The notes below the pieces were generated by a model. The model was not told where the DNA came from, ran no database searches, and saw only the letters and a program-made list of their open reading frames with translations. From the NCBI RefSeq assembly GCF_004353985.1, contig NZ_SMOA01000003.1, positions 47,152-111,151 on the forward strand: a stretch of 64,000 nucleotides of DNA, read 5' to 3'. Of the stretch, positions 49,521-58,500 are shown piece after piece; within the stretch, counting starts at the first letter, position 1, and each line of letters starts with the position of its first letter. The translations under genes were made by a program, and so were the position numbers. The DNA is from Paracraurococcus ruber. GTDB lineage: Bacteria > Pseudomonadota > Alphaproteobacteria > Acetobacterales > Acetobacteraceae.

Positions 49521-51154
49521 CAGCGCGCGGCGAGCCAGGCGCCGTAGAAGCTCGGCCGTCCCACCGCCTCGAACCCCATGCCGCGCAAGCGGGGGGAGGC
49601 GGCGAAGACCTGCGGCTCCTCGAAGATCGGGATGGTGTAGGCTTGATCGATCACGTAGCGCTGGACATCGGCCACCAGGGCCATGCGCTTCTCGCCATCC
49701 GGCTCCGAGGCGATGCCGTCCAGCAGGGCGTTGAGCCGCGCATCGGCGAAATTCTGCACCTTGGTCGCGACGCCGCCGGCCTGCAGCAGCACGTTGCGCG
49801 TCAGGGGATGGTACTGGCTGCGGATCACGTCCGGGTCGGCACGGCCGACCATGGCGGGCGCGACCGGCGTGCGCGCGGGGTCCAGGCTGTCCAGCGTGCG
49901 GCTGCCGAGGTCGCCGGCCAGCACGTTCAGCCGCACGCCGACCTTCGCCCATTGCTGGGCGACTAGCTGCAGCGTGTCCTTGTTGCGCGGCTGCGGCGGG
50001 CTTTCATAGGCGGTCAGCACCAATTGCTTCCCATCCTTCTGCCGCACGCCGCCGGGTCCCATGGTCCAGCCGGCATCGTCGAACAGCTTCGCCGACAGCG
50101 CGGGATCGAAGGTGAGCTTCTCCGCCAGGTTGATGTAGCCCTGGGCGGTAGAGGCGATGATGGAGGTCGCCTTCGGGTAGTTGGCGGAGAACAGCGTGTC
50201 CACGATCTCCTGCGCATTGGTGGCGTGCAGCAGGGCGCGGCGCACCGCCAGCTCGGCCACCAGCGGATTGTCCGGCCGGAACACCACGCTGTTGTTCACC
50301 CCGCGGGTGGAGGGGGCGAAGAGCTGGAAGCCGCGATCCTTCACCTGCTTCTCGTCATAGGCCTGGATCTGCCGGATGACATGGGCCTGCCCGGCCAGCA
50401 GCGCGCCGATGCGCACGCTGTCCTCCCCGGTCACGACGAAGCGGATGCCGTCCAGCAGCGCGCGGCCCTGGTGTGGGTGCAGCTTCGGGCCCCAGGCGTA
50501 GTCGGTGCGCGCCGTCAGCACCAATTCGCGGCCCAGGGTCTGCCGCTGAACCACGTAGGGGCCGGACCCGATGATCTTCGTCGCATCGCCCAGCTGGTCG
50601 AAGGGCGTGGACAGCGTCTTCAGCGAGACGAGGCCGGAACCAATGACCGAGGTGCCCTGCAGGAAGCCCGGCGCCGGCCTGGAGAAGACGAAGCGCACGG
50701 TCAGCGGGTCCACCACCTCGCTGCGCTGGTAGTTGCTGATGACCTCGGAGACCGGGTAGCGCAGGTCGCGGTTGCCCAGGCCGAAATTGTCGAAATTCTT
50801 CGCCACCGCCTCGGCATCGCATTTCGTGCCGTCGGAGAAGGTGACGCCCGGGCGCAGCTTGAAGACGTATTCCGTGCGGTCGGCGTTGGTGGTCCAGCTC
50901 TCGGCGATCCAGGGCTCGATCTCGAGCGTGCGGGGGTTCTGGTAGGTCAGCTTGTCGGTGATCTGGTTCAGCACGCCGCCATTCGGATAGAAGCCGCCGG
51001 CGGGCGGGTAGAGCTGCGTGTAGGTCTGCTGTTCCAGGTAGATCAGCGTGCCGCCGCGTACCGGCGTGGCCGGCTGGGCCTCGGCCGGCAGGGTGCGCAG
51101 GATGGCCGGCGATGCCAGAACGGCGGCAAGAGTTTCGCGGCGGCGAAGCGGCAT
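49520..51154 (-). CDS. peptide-type ABC transporter substrate-binding protein (family 5)
   Basis: 544 residues from ATG 51154 (ATG 51160 is the alternative; GGGA is better spaced for 51154). Basic, Tat-like export signal (MPLRRRETLAAVLASPAIL) cleaved near AEAQP. SBP_bac_5 domain: GGTLIYLEQQTYTQLYPPAG, FKLRPGVTFSDGTKCDAEAV, TKIIGSGPYVVQRQTLGREL, RGVNNSVVFRPDNPLVAELA, VRRALLHATNAQEIVDTLF. First gene of the seven-gene operon (importer, flavin monooxygenase, two CMD proteins). Confidence 0.93.
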   Translation of the reverse strand: MPLRRRETLAAVLASPAILRTLPAEAQPATPVRGGTLIYLEQQTYTQLYPPAGGFYPNGGVLNQITDKLTYQNPRTLEIEPWIAESWTTNADRTEYVFKLRPGVTFSDGTKCDAEAVAKNFDNFGLGNRDLRYPVSEVISNYQRSEVVDPLTVRFVFSRPAPGFLQGTSVIGSGLVSLKTLSTPFDQLGDATKIIGSGPYVVQRQTLGRELVLTARTDYAWGPKLHPHQGRALLDGIRFVVTGEDSVRIGALLAGQAHVIRQIQAYDEKQVKDRGFQLFAPSTRGVNNSVVFRPDNPLVAELAVRRALLHATNAQEIVDTLFSANYPKATSIIASTAQGYINLAEKLTFDPALSAKLFDDAGWTMGPGGVRQKDGKQLVLTAYESPPQPRNKDTLQLVAQQWAKVGVRLNVLAGDLGSRTLDSLDPARTPVAPAMVGRADPDVIRSQYHPLTRNVLLQAGGVATKVQNFADARLNALLDGIASEPDGEKRMALVADVQRYVIDQAYTIPIFEEPQVFAASPRLRGMGFEAVGRPSFYGAWLAAR

Positions 51155-51481
51155 CGTCATTTCCCGGCTGCTTGAAGTGGATCTCCATTGTGCACCGCGG
51201 CAAAGACCACGCCAAGTGGCGACTTTCCGCTGCGGATCAGGTCGCAATCGGCTCGGAGAAGGGCCCGCGCCGGCAGCGAAGCAGACATGCGGAGTGGCGG
51301 AAAGGCAAGGCTATCCCGGCGCCGACCCTCGGCGCGCCCGTCGCATGACGAGGCAGGCGGGCGCAGCGTTCCGCCTGCCTCGCGAACCGCGTAGCGTCAT
51401 GCCCCGGTGTCGGGCTTCGGCAGCGGGCGCGGCGGCTCGCGGCCGTTCCCGCCTGCGGTCAGGGCTGGGGGAGGATTTCGC
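51155..51481. other. 327-bp divergent intergenic region
   Basis: No gene seen. It lies between the leftward island B operon and the rightward PCC-domain gene and should hold both promoters. It carries one strong hairpin (51349-51382). No clear operator motif. Confidence 0.5.
51349..51382. promoter_or_regulatory. 12-bp perfect inverted repeat in a divergent promoter region
   Basis: CGAGGCAGGCGG (51349-51360) and CCGCCTGCCTCG (51371-51382) with a 10-base spacer. Because both flanking genes point away from it, it is more likely a regulator site or leader structure than a terminator. Confidence 0.45.
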
Positions 51482-52357
51482 GTGACCGGATCACTTGAAG
51501 GGGCGCAAGCCGCCCCGTACCTCGCGCAGCCGGGGCCAGCACTGCAGCCGCGGCTGGTTAGCCTGCCGGCCCGCGCAACGCGCCTGGACCTGGTGTTGCC
51601 GGCGGGCCGCAGCCTGCTGGATGCGATTGCCGCCGCGCTGGCTGCCCAAGGCCATGCGCATGCCGTGCTGGACCTGGCGGGCGGCGCCTTCGGTCCCTTC
51701 GCCTATGTGCTGCCCGCCCTGGCACCGGATGCCCGCCACGCCGCCTGGTACAGCGACCGGCATGTCCCGCCCGGCGGCGCGGCGCTGGAACGGGCGGCGA
51801 TCACCTTCGGCACGCGCGATGGCGCGCCATGGCTGCATTGCCACGCCATCTGGCGGGAAGCGGCGGGACGCCGCGCCGGCCATGTCCTGCCGGAGGAAAC
51901 GGTGATCGCCGCGCCCATCACGGCCCAGGCCTGGGCGCTGTCCGGCGCCGGCTTCCAGTTCGCACCCGATGCCGAGACGAATTTCACCCTGTTCCAGCCC
52001 ATCGCCCTGTCCGGCCCCACGGCGCAGGGCAGCCGCGCCGTGGTGCTGCGGGTGCGACCGAACGAGGACCCGGTGGCGGCGATCGCGCTGGCCTGCCGAG
52101 AGCACGGCATCGACCGTGCCGCGCTGCGCGGCGGGGTCGGCAGCCTGGTCTCCCCGCGCTTCGCCGATGCACCGCCGGTGCCGGATATCGCGACGGAGCT
52201 GCTGGTCACGGGCGGCGGGGTGACGCCGGAGGACGGCGCGACACTCTCCGTCGCGCTGGCGGACATGCAGGGGCGCGTGCATGCGGGGCGCGTGCGGCCG
52301 GGTGCCAATGCCGCCTGCATCACCTGCGAACTGGTGCTGGAGGAGGTGGCGGAATAG
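51482..52357 (+). CDS. tandem PCC/DUF296-domain protein
   Basis: 291 residues from GTG 51482 (GGGGGAGG upstream). Two copies of the PCC (DUF296) fold: the first with LVLPAGRSLLDAIAAALAAQ, HAVLDLAGGAFGPFAYVLPA and WLHCHAIWREAAGRRAGHVL; the second with VLRVRPNEDPVAAIALACRE, RAALRGGVGSLVSPRFADAP and TLSVALADMQGRVHAGRVRP. The GG(A/V)..P and H..G..L positions match the family's trimer-forming core, which also occurs in AT-hook proteins and in metal-dependent enzymes. No AT-hook is present. Role unknown; divergent to the ABC/flavin operon, so a regulatory or processing link is possible. Confidence 0.75.
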   Translation: MTGSLEGAQAAPYLAQPGPALQPRLVSLPARATRLDLVLPAGRSLLDAIAAALAAQGHAHAVLDLAGGAFGPFAYVLPALAPDARHAAWYSDRHVPPGGAALERAAITFGTRDGAPWLHCHAIWREAAGRRAGHVLPEETVIAAPITAQAWALSGAGFQFAPDAETNFTLFQPIALSGPTAQGSRAVVLRVRPNEDPVAAIALACREHGIDRAALRGGVGSLVSPRFADAPPVPDIATELLVTGGGVTPEDGATLSVALADMQGRVHAGRVRPGANAACITCELVLEEVAE

Positions 52358-52562
52358 CCGCCCGCCGGTCCAGCCCAGCCGCCGCGGCATGGGCGGGCCG
52401 CCGCCGCGGCGCCTGCGGCCTGCGCGGATCGGCGCGGGGCCGCTGCGGGCTCGCATGGCAGGCCGCGGCAACGGGGCGCGCAGCCGCTGCGATGCGCGAT
52501 CCGCTCGGCATCATTGCCTTCAGGGCCGCGCCCACGGCGCGCGGCGCCACCGGCCAGCCGTT

Positions 52563-54245
52563 CTATCCGCCCAGCGCCTCCATCCAGGTCAGGGCGGCAA
52601 CCGCGCCGGCATCCGGCACGCCCATCGCGCGCTCGCCCAGATAGCTGGCGCGGCCCAGGCGCGGGCGCATCCCGGCCGTCGCCTCCGCGCCCTGCCGCGC
52701 GGCGGCGACGGCCTCGCGCCACGCCTCCGCCAGCGGGCGGCTCTCTGCCACGGCCTCCCCCAGGCGTCGGGCGGCCGGGTGCAGCGCGTCCAGCATGGTG
52801 CGGTCGCCCGGCTGCGCCCCGCCCAGCTCCGCGATGGCGGCGACGCCGGCCGCGAAGGCCCTCGCCCAGTCCTGCGGCGATGGCGCACCCGGCGGCAGCG
52901 CCCGCGCCGCGCGCAGCAAGGCGGTGGCGTAGAAGGGGCCGGAACTGCCGGCGATGGCGCGCCGCAGCGCCTCCCCCATCGCGTGCAACGCCGCGGGCGC
53001 ATCCGCCCAGGCGCCCTCGGGCAAGGCACGAACCGCAGCGGCGCCCCGGGTCATCGACAGCCCCAGGTCGCCATCGCCGGCGGCGCTGTCCAGCTCGGTC
53101 AGCCGTGCCTCCGCCGCTTCCAGCGCCGTCGCGGCGGCCAGGGCCGCGCGGCGCACCGCCTGGCCTTCCGGCGTCGGGGTCTGCGGCGCGGCCTCGGGCG
53201 GCATGGGCGGCGCGCCGATCACGATGCGCGATGGTGCGATCCGCCCGCTGCCCGGCCAGGCCGGTGCCGCGCTCGGCGCATCCAGCCGCGCCAGCCTTCC
53301 ATCGTCCACCGGCAGCACGGTCAGGGACACGCCCGGCATCTCCAGCGCCGAGAGCAGCGTGCCGGACCAGGCGCGTTCCACCACCAGCCCGCGGCCGCGC
53401 AGCAGGGCCAGCGCGGCCCGCGCCACCACCGCAAGCTCCATGGGCGGCGTGCCGCCCAGCCCGTTCACCAGCAGCGCCACCCGCGCCCCGGCCGCCAGGC
53501 CGCGATCGGCCAGGATGGTCTCCAGCATCTCCGCCACCAGCGCATCCGCCGGGCGCAGGGGCCCGCGCCGCACCCCCTGCTCCCCATGGATGCCGAGGCC
53601 GAGCTCGATCTCCGCCTCGCCCAGGGTGAAGCCCGGCCGGCCGGCCGCCGGCACCGTGCAGGCACCCAGCGCCACGCCCATGCTGCCCATCGCCTCCGCC
53701 GCCGCGCGCGCCTCTGCCGCCACCGCCGCCAGCGGCAGGCCGGCCGCGGCCGCGGCGCCGGCCACCTTGTGCACCAGCACCGTGCCGGCGATGCCGCGGC
53801 GGCGTGCCGGCTCCACCGTGCCGTGAAGCGCCACGTCATCGGCCACCACCACGATCTCCACCGGCATGCCCTCGCCGCGCGCCAGCTCCGCCGCCAGGCC
53901 GAAATTCAGCCGGTCCCCGGTGTAGTTCTTCACCACCAGCAGGGCGCCGGCCGGCCCGGCGGCGGCGCGGATGCCGGCCAGCACCGCATCCACCCCGGGC
54001 GAGGTGAAGACATCCCCCGCCACCGCCGCGTGCAGCATGCCGGGGCCAACATAGCCGGCATGCGCCGGCTCATGCCCGCTGCCGCCGCCCGACAGCACCG
54101 CCACCTCCCGCGCCCCCGGCGGCGGCAGGTCGGCGCGGACCACCACATCGGCCTCCGCCAGCAGCGCCTGGCCGGGGTTGAGGTCCACCTGGCCCTCCAG
54201 CATCTCCCGCACCGTGGCGCGCGGGTCGTTCAGCAGCTTCTTCAT
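52563..54245 (-). CDS. dhaK: ATP-dependent dihydroxyacetone kinase (DhaK-DhaL in one chain)
   Basis: 560 residues from ATG 54245 (GGGGAGG upstream). It phosphorylates dihydroxyacetone with ATP. DhaK domain: VLSGGGSGHEPAHAGYVGPG, HAAVAGDVFTSPGVDAVLAG, LVVKNYTGDRLNFGLAAELA, and GLGIHGEQG with His220, the position that holds the substrate covalently in the Citrobacter enzyme (His220). DhaL domain: DSAAGDGDLGLSMTRGAAAV with the Asp triad for Mg-ATP, and GSSGPFYATALLRAARALPP. The single-chain form uses ATP rather than the PTS. No PTS partners nearby. Related family members act on tetroses or erythrulose, so the sugar is not certain. Confidence 0.92.
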   Translation of the reverse strand: MKKLLNDPRATVREMLEGQVDLNPGQALLAEADVVVRADLPPPGAREVAVLSGGGSGHEPAHAGYVGPGMLHAAVAGDVFTSPGVDAVLAGIRAAAGPAGALLVVKNYTGDRLNFGLAAELARGEGMPVEIVVVADDVALHGTVEPARRRGIAGTVLVHKVAGAAAAAGLPLAAVAAEARAAAEAMGSMGVALGACTVPAAGRPGFTLGEAEIELGLGIHGEQGVRRGPLRPADALVAEMLETILADRGLAAGARVALLVNGLGGTPPMELAVVARAALALLRGRGLVVERAWSGTLLSALEMPGVSLTVLPVDDGRLARLDAPSAAPAWPGSGRIAPSRIVIGAPPMPPEAAPQTPTPEGQAVRRAALAAATALEAAEARLTELDSAAGDGDLGLSMTRGAAAVRALPEGAWADAPAALHAMGEALRRAIAGSSGPFYATALLRAARALPPGAPSPQDWARAFAAGVAAIAELGGAQPGDRTMLDALHPAARRLGEAVAESRPLAEAWREAVAAARQGAEATAGMRPRLGRASYLGERAMGVPDAGAVAALTWMEALGG

Positions 54246-54297
54246 CGGCCTTTCCTCCCCTCGGCAGGCGGCAGCGGCGTCCACGCAGGGGCGCGCC

Positions 54298-55467
54298 ATG
54301 GTAGGATGCCCCGCCGTGACAGCCGCGATCCGCAAGATCTGCCATGTGGACCTGGACGCCTTCTACGCCAGCGTCGAGCAGCGGGACGACCCCGCCCTGC
54401 GCGGCCGGCCGGTGGCGGTCGGCGGGTCGCGGGAGCGCGGCGTGGTCGCCGCCGCCAGCTATGAGGCGCGGCGCTTCGGCGTGCGCTCCGCCATGCCGTC
54501 GCTGCAGGCGGTCCGCCTTTGCCCGGACCTAGTCTTCGTGAAGCCGCGGTTCGAGGTGTACCGCACCATCTCCCGCCAGATCCGCGACATCTACGAGAGC
54601 TACACGCCGCTGGTCGAGCCTCTCTCGCTGGACGAGGCCTATCTGGACGTCACGGAGAACCGCAAGGGCATGCCCTATGCCAGCCAGGTCGCGGCCGCGA
54701 TCCGCGCGGAGATCCTGGCCGAGACGGGTCTCACCGCCTCGGCCGGCGTGTCCTACAACAAGTTCCTCGCCAAGCTCGCGTCCGACCACCGCAAGCCGAA
54801 CGGGCAATTCGTCATCACGCCGGCGATGGGGCCGGATTTCGTGGCGGGGCTCGCGGTGGCGCGCTTCCACGGCGTCGGCCCGGCCACGGCGGCGAAGATG
54901 CAGGCCCTGGGCATCCGGACCGGCGCCGACCTGCGGGCGTGCAGCCTGGCCTTCCTGCAGCAGCATTTCGGCAAGGCGGGGGCGCATTTCCACGCCATCG
55001 CGCAGGCGGTGGACGAACGGCCGGTGCGGCCCGACCGACCACGCAAATCCTCCGGCAGCGAAACCACCTATGCCCAGGATTTGCGCGACCCGGCGCAGGT
55101 GGAGGACGGCATCCGCGCCCTGGCCGCCGAGGTCTGGGCCTGGTGCGACACGCATCGCTGGTCCGGGCGGACCGTGACGCTGAAGCTGCGCTACGCGGAT
55201 TTCCGCACCCTCACGCGCAGCCGCACCCGCGCGGCGGCCATCGCCGGCCAGAACGATCTGACGGCCATCGCCATCGACCTTGCGCGCGGGCTGTTTCCGC
55301 TGGCGAAGCCGGTGCGGCTGCTGGGCGTCACCATCTCCACCGCCGATGATCAGGCGCAGCCGGCGCTGGATTTCGAGGGCGGCGACGCCTCCCTCGGGCA
55401 CCCGCCGCCAGGGGCCGAAGGGTCCTCGGATCCCGAAGGCCCGGCAGCGCCACCTGCCGGCGGCTGA
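54298..55467 (+). CDS. dinB: DNA polymerase IV
   Basis: 389 residues from ATG 54298 (GTG 54316 is a plausible alternative start). Y-family error-prone polymerase that bypasses lesions. Signatures: RKICHVDLDAFYASVEQRDD (catalytic Asp and Phe steric gate), RPVAVGGSRERGVVAAASYE, ARRFGVRSAMPSLQAVRLCP, PLSLDEAYLDVTENRKG (catalytic Asp-Glu), GLTASAGVSYNKFLAKLASD, HRKPNGQFVI and FHGVGPATAAKMQALGIRTG (HhH). The little-finger domain follows (RKSSGSETTYAQDLRDPAQV). The C-terminal 35 residues are a Gly/Pro-rich tail after a QPALDF segment resembling a beta-clamp-binding motif. Divergent from dhaK. Confidence 0.94.
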   Translation: MVGCPAVTAAIRKICHVDLDAFYASVEQRDDPALRGRPVAVGGSRERGVVAAASYEARRFGVRSAMPSLQAVRLCPDLVFVKPRFEVYRTISRQIRDIYESYTPLVEPLSLDEAYLDVTENRKGMPYASQVAAAIRAEILAETGLTASAGVSYNKFLAKLASDHRKPNGQFVITPAMGPDFVAGLAVARFHGVGPATAAKMQALGIRTGADLRACSLAFLQQHFGKAGAHFHAIAQAVDERPVRPDRPRKSSGSETTYAQDLRDPAQVEDGIRALAAEVWAWCDTHRWSGRTVTLKLRYADFRTLTRSRTRAAAIAGQNDLTAIAIDLARGLFPLAKPVRLLGVTISTADDQAQPALDFEGGDASLGHPPPGAEGSSDPEGPAAPPAGG

Positions 55468-55552
55468 GACGGCAGGTGAGGCGCGGGGACGGCATCGCCC
55501 TCGGCGCGGCCAACCCCACATCAGGGGCACGCAACCCCCGGAACTGCCAGCC

Positions 55553-58500
55553 ATGGACGTGCCCGTTCCCCTTGCTGCACCGGTCCCCTTCGCCGCCCTG
55601 GCTGCCGAGACCCGCGCCCTGCCGCCACTGCGCGCCGCCATCGCGGCCGCCACCCGTGCGCCGGAGCCGGACTGCGTCGCCGCCCTGGTCGAGGCCGCGA
55701 CCCTGCCCGGGCCCATCCGGGCTAAGGCCGCCGCCACCGCCCGCATCCTGGTGGAGGCCTTGCGGGCCAAGGGCATGCGCGGCCCGGTGGAGGGCCTGGT
55801 GCGGGAATACGACCTCTCCAGCCAGGAGGGCGTGGCGCTGATGTGCCTGGCGGAGGCGCTGTTGCGCATCCCCGACCGTGCGACCCGCGACGCGCTGATC
55901 CGCGATAAGATCGGCGGCGGCGACTGGCGGCGGCATATCGGCCATTCGCCCTCGCTCTTCGTCAATGCCGCGACCTGGGGCTTGGTGGTGACAGGCAAGC
56001 TGTCGGGCACGGCGGACGAGACCGGCCTCGGCGCCGCCCTGACCCGCCTGATCGCCCGCGGCGGGGAGCCGCTGATCCGGCGCGGCGTGGACCTCGCCAT
56101 GCGGATGATGGGCGAGCAATTCGTCACCGGCGAGACGATCGAGGAGGCGTTGGCCCGCAGCCGCGCCATGGAGGCGGGCGGCTTCCGCTATTCCTACGAC
56201 ATGCTGGGCGAGGCGGCGGTGACGGCGGAGGACGCCGCCCGCTACCTGCGTGCCTACGAAGCGGCGATCCACGCCATCGGCCGGGCCGCCGCCGGCCGCG
56301 GGATCGTGGAAGGGCCGGGCATCTCCATCAAGCTCTCCGCCCTGCATCCGCGTTATGCCCGGGCGCAGCGCGCGCGGGTGATGGCGGAGCTCTGGCCGCG
56401 GCTGCTGGGGTTGGCGCTGCTGGCGCGCCGCTACGACATCGGCCTGAACATCGACGCCGAGGAAGCCGACCGGCTCGACCTCTCGCTCGACCTGCTGGAG
56501 AGGCTGTGCGAGGCGCCCGACCTCGCGGGCTGGCACGGCATCGGCTTCGTCGTGCAGGCCTACCAGAAGCGCGCGCCCTCCGTGCTGGACTGGATCATCG
56601 CGTTGGCCCGGCGCACGGGCCACCGCCTGATGCTGCGCCTGGTGAAGGGCGCCTATTGGGACAGCGAGATCAAGCGCGCGCAGGTGGACGGCCTGGATGG
56701 CTTTCCGGTCTTCACCCGCAAGCGGCACACGGATGTCAGCTACCTCGCCTGCGCGCGCAAGCTGCTGGCGGCGCCCGATGCGGTCTTCCCGCAATTCGCC
56801 ACCCACAATGCCCAGACCCTGGCCGCCATCCATGCCATGGCGGGCGATGCCTTCCGGCCGGGCGACTACGAATTCCAGTGCCTGCACGGCATGGGCGAGC
56901 CGCTCTACGAGGAGGTGGTCGGCGAGGAGAAGCTTGGCCGCCCCTGCCGCATCTATGCCCCGGTCGGCACGCATGAGACGCTGCTGGCCTATCTCGTCCG
57001 CCGGCTGCTGGAGAACGGCGCCAATTCCTCCTTCGTCAACCGCATCGGCGATGCATGCGTGCCGGTGGAGGCGCTGATCGAGGACCCCGTGGACGCCCTG
57101 CGCGCCGAGGGGCCCCTGGGCGCGCCGCATCCGCGCATCGCCCTGCCGCGCGACCTGTACCCGGAGCGCCCGAACAGCACCGGCCTCGATCTGGCGAATG
57201 AGCAGGTGCTGGCGGATCTCGCGCGGAGCTTGGCCGCATCCACCCCGCTGCACGCCGCGCCGCTGCTCGGCGATGGCGAGGCCGCGGGCGAGGCCTGGCC
57301 GGTCCGCAACCCGGCGGACCGGCGCGACCTGGTCGGGCATGTGGTCGAGGCAACGCCCGGGGTGGTGGAGTCCGCCCTGGCCCAGGCTGTGGCGGCGGCG
57401 CCCGCCTGGGCCGCCACGCCGCCCGCGCAACGCGCCGCTTTGCTGCTGCATGCGGCCGACCTGATGGAGGCGCGGCTGCCGGCGCTGCTTGGCCCGCTGG
57501 TGCGGGAAGCCGGCAAGTCGCTGGCCAATGCCGTGGCCGAGGTGCGGGAGGCTGTGGATTTCCTGCGCTACTACGCCGCCCAGGTGCGGGACGGGTTCGA
57601 CAATGCCACGCATCGCCCGCTCGGCCCCGTCGCCTGCATCAGCCCGTGGAATTTCCCGCTGGCCATCTTCACCGGCCAGGTCGCGGCCGCGCTGGCGGCC
57701 GGCAACCCGGTGCTCGCCAAGCCGGCCGAGGAGACGCCGCTGGCCGCCGCGGAGGCGGTGCGCCTGCTGCGCGCGGCGGGCGTGCCGCCGGCGGTGGTGC
57801 AGTTGCTGCCCGGCGACGGCAAGGTGGGCGCGCAGCTGGTCGCCGACCCGCGCATCTGCGGCGTGATGTTCACCGGCTCGACCGAGGTTGCGCGGCTGAT
57901 CAACCGGCAGCTTGCCCGGCGCCTCGGGCCCGATGGCCGCCCCGTCCCGCTGGTCGCCGAAACGGGCGGGCAGAACGCCCTGGTGGTGGACAGTTCCGCC
58001 CTGCCGGAACAGGTGGTGGCGGATGTCCTCGCCTCGGCCTTCGACAGCGCCGGCCAGCGCTGCTCGGCGCTGCGCGTCCTGTGCGTGCAGGAGGATATCG
58101 CGCCGCGCGTGCTGGCCATGCTGAAGGGCGCGATGGCCGAGCTTTCCGTCGGCAACCCCGACCGGCTCTCGACCGATGTGGGGCCGGTGATCTCGGAGGA
58201 GGCGCGGCAGGCCATCCTGTCGCATATTGCGGCCATGCGCGCCCGCGGCCGCGCGGTGCACACCCTGCCGCTGCCGGCGGATTGCGCGGCAGGCAGCTTC
58301 GTCCCGCCCACGCTGATCGAGATCAGGTCCGTGGCGGAGCTGGAGCGCGAGGTCTTCGGCCCGGTGCTGCATGTGCTGCGCTTCCGGCGGGACGGGCTGG
58401 ACGCGCTGATGCGGGAGATCGCAGCCACCGGCTATGCGCTGACCTTCGGCGTGCACAGCCGCATCGACGAGACGATCGCGTGGCTGACCGCGCAGGCCCC

